A stretch of DNA of 5,999 bases from Comamonadaceae bacterium (lineage in GTDB: Bacteria > Pseudomonadota > Gammaproteobacteria > Burkholderiales > Burkholderiaceae_C): NCBI GenBank assembly GCA_947478935.1, contig CANJXV010000161.1, positions 1-5,999 on the forward strand, written 5' to 3'. Of this stretch, positions 5,340-5,999 are shown piece by piece. Below the pieces are notes generated by a model. The model was not told where the DNA came from, ran no database searches, and saw only the letters and a program-made list of their open reading frames with translations. The number at the start of each line of letters is the position of its first letter. Within the stretch, counting starts at the first letter, position 1. The position numbers and the translations under genes were made by a program.

Positions 5340-5999
5340 ATGAAATACAAGCAATGGCCGCTAGGGCGCCTTTTAGCCGGGCTGGCGCTGGGCTTGGTAC
5401 TGCCGCTGTGTAGCTGGGCCCAAGCCTTCCCCAACCACCCCATCACCATGGTGGTGCCCTTTCCGCCTGGCGGCCTGGCCGATATCGTGGCGCGGCCTGT
5501 GGCCGAAGCCATGGGGCGCGACCTGGGCCAGCCGGTAGTGATCGAAAACCGGGGTGGCGCCGGTGGTGGCATCGGCATGGGCGTGGTCGCCAAGGCCAAG
5601 CCGGATGGCTATACCGTGCTGATGGCTTTGTCCTCGTATTCGGTCATCCCCGAAGCCGATACCTTGCTGGGGCGCAACCCCATGTACGCGCTGTCCGATC
5701 TGCGGCCAATTGCGCGCTACACCGCTGACCCCACGGTGCTGGCAGTACGCGCCGATGCGCCCTGGCAAAGCGTGAAAGACTTTGTAGAAGATGCGCGCAA
5801 GCGGCCCGGCGCTATCAACTACGGATCGTCAGGCAATTACGGCACCATGCATGTGCCCATGGAGATACTGGCGCAAGTGGCCGGTATCAAGATGACGCAA
5901 ATTCCTTTTACCGGCGCAGGCCCTGCGGTCGTGGCTTTGCTGGGCGGGCAAATTGACGCTGTCTCCACCGGGCCGGCCACCGTATTGCAACATGTGAAG
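5340..5999 (+). CDS. second Bug/TctC-family periplasmic receptor, 3'-truncated by the window
   Basis: The frame stays open from the ATG at 5340 to the window end (220 codons of a usual 320-330). The protein has a Sec signal peptide: basic MKYKQWPLGR, a leucine-rich core, and SWAQA before FPNHPI, so cleavage is probably after Ala29. Family marks are PFPPGGLADIVAR (residues 40-52, Asp48), LGQPVVIENRGGAGGGIG (62-79), KPDGYTVLMA (87-96), then RPGAINYGSSG and a PFTGAGPAVVALLGGQID segment typical of the receptor's second lobe. It aligns without gaps to the other Bug protein over residues 30-96, where I count 36 of 67 identical positions, so the two are distinct paralogues and not a recent duplication. 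The position after the FAH gene suggests co-transcription and a ligand related to that pathway. The ligand is unknown. Confidence 0.93.
   Translation, partial: MKYKQWPLGRLLAGLALGLVLPLCSWAQAFPNHPITMVVPFPPGGLADIVARPVAEAMGRDLGQPVVIENRGGAGGGIGMGVVAKAKPDGYTVLMALSSYSVIPEADTLLGRNPMYALSDLRPIARYTADPTVLAVRADAPWQSVKDFVEDARKRPGAINYGSSGNYGTMHVPMEILAQVAGIKMTQIPFTGAGPAVVALLGGQIDAVSTGPATVLQHVK

Noticed and set aside
5403..5411. Cys24 in the second Bug signal peptide as a lipoprotein lipobox
   Set aside because: The residues before it are L-P-L, with Leu at -1 and Pro at -2. These do not fit a lipobox, whereas SWAQA|FP fits signal peptidase I.

Overview
The window looks like a chromosomal catabolic locus from a GC-rich betaproteobacterium, most likely Burkholderiales (Comamonadaceae-like). 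The main reason is that it carries two different Bug/TctC-type periplasmic solute receptors with no membrane transporter genes beside them. That family is hugely expanded in Burkholderiales. The coding content is dense, and AGGAG-type ribosome sites precede most genes. I see no mobile element, tRNA, rRNA or CRISPR array.

Layout: (1) 1-1296 (+), the 3' part of a FAD-dependent aromatic-ring monooxygenase, whose Rossmann N-terminus lies upstream of the window. (2) 1311-2291 (-), a Bug receptor that converges on the monooxygenase with only 14 bases between stop codons. (3) 2321-3388 (-), an amidohydrolase-superfamily decarboxylase that strongly resembles LigW (5-carboxyvanillate decarboxylase). 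It lies 29 bases upstream of the Bug gene and probably shares its transcript. (4) 3389-3574, a 186-base divergent intergenic region with nested inverted repeats. (5) 3575-4306 (+), a small alpha/beta-hydrolase of the EstC / plant-methylesterase type. (6) 4396-5265 (+), a fumarylacetoacetate hydrolase (FAH) family enzyme preceded by a plausible sigma70 promoter. (7) 5340-5999 (+), a second Bug receptor that runs off the end of the window.

Inferred joint role: uptake and breakdown of a carboxylated aromatic compound. The receptors would bind organic acids in the periplasm. The LigW-like enzyme would remove a ring carboxylate, the flavin monooxygenase would hydroxylate the ring, and the two hydrolases would process ester or ring-cleavage intermediates. 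No ring-cleavage dioxygenase, transcription regulator or TctA/TctB permease is visible, so the pathway is incomplete here and the substrate cannot be named. The individual families are known. The less familiar part is the combination: a LigW-type decarboxylase with all recalled catalytic residues, set between two Bug receptors and divergent from an esterase/FAH unit.
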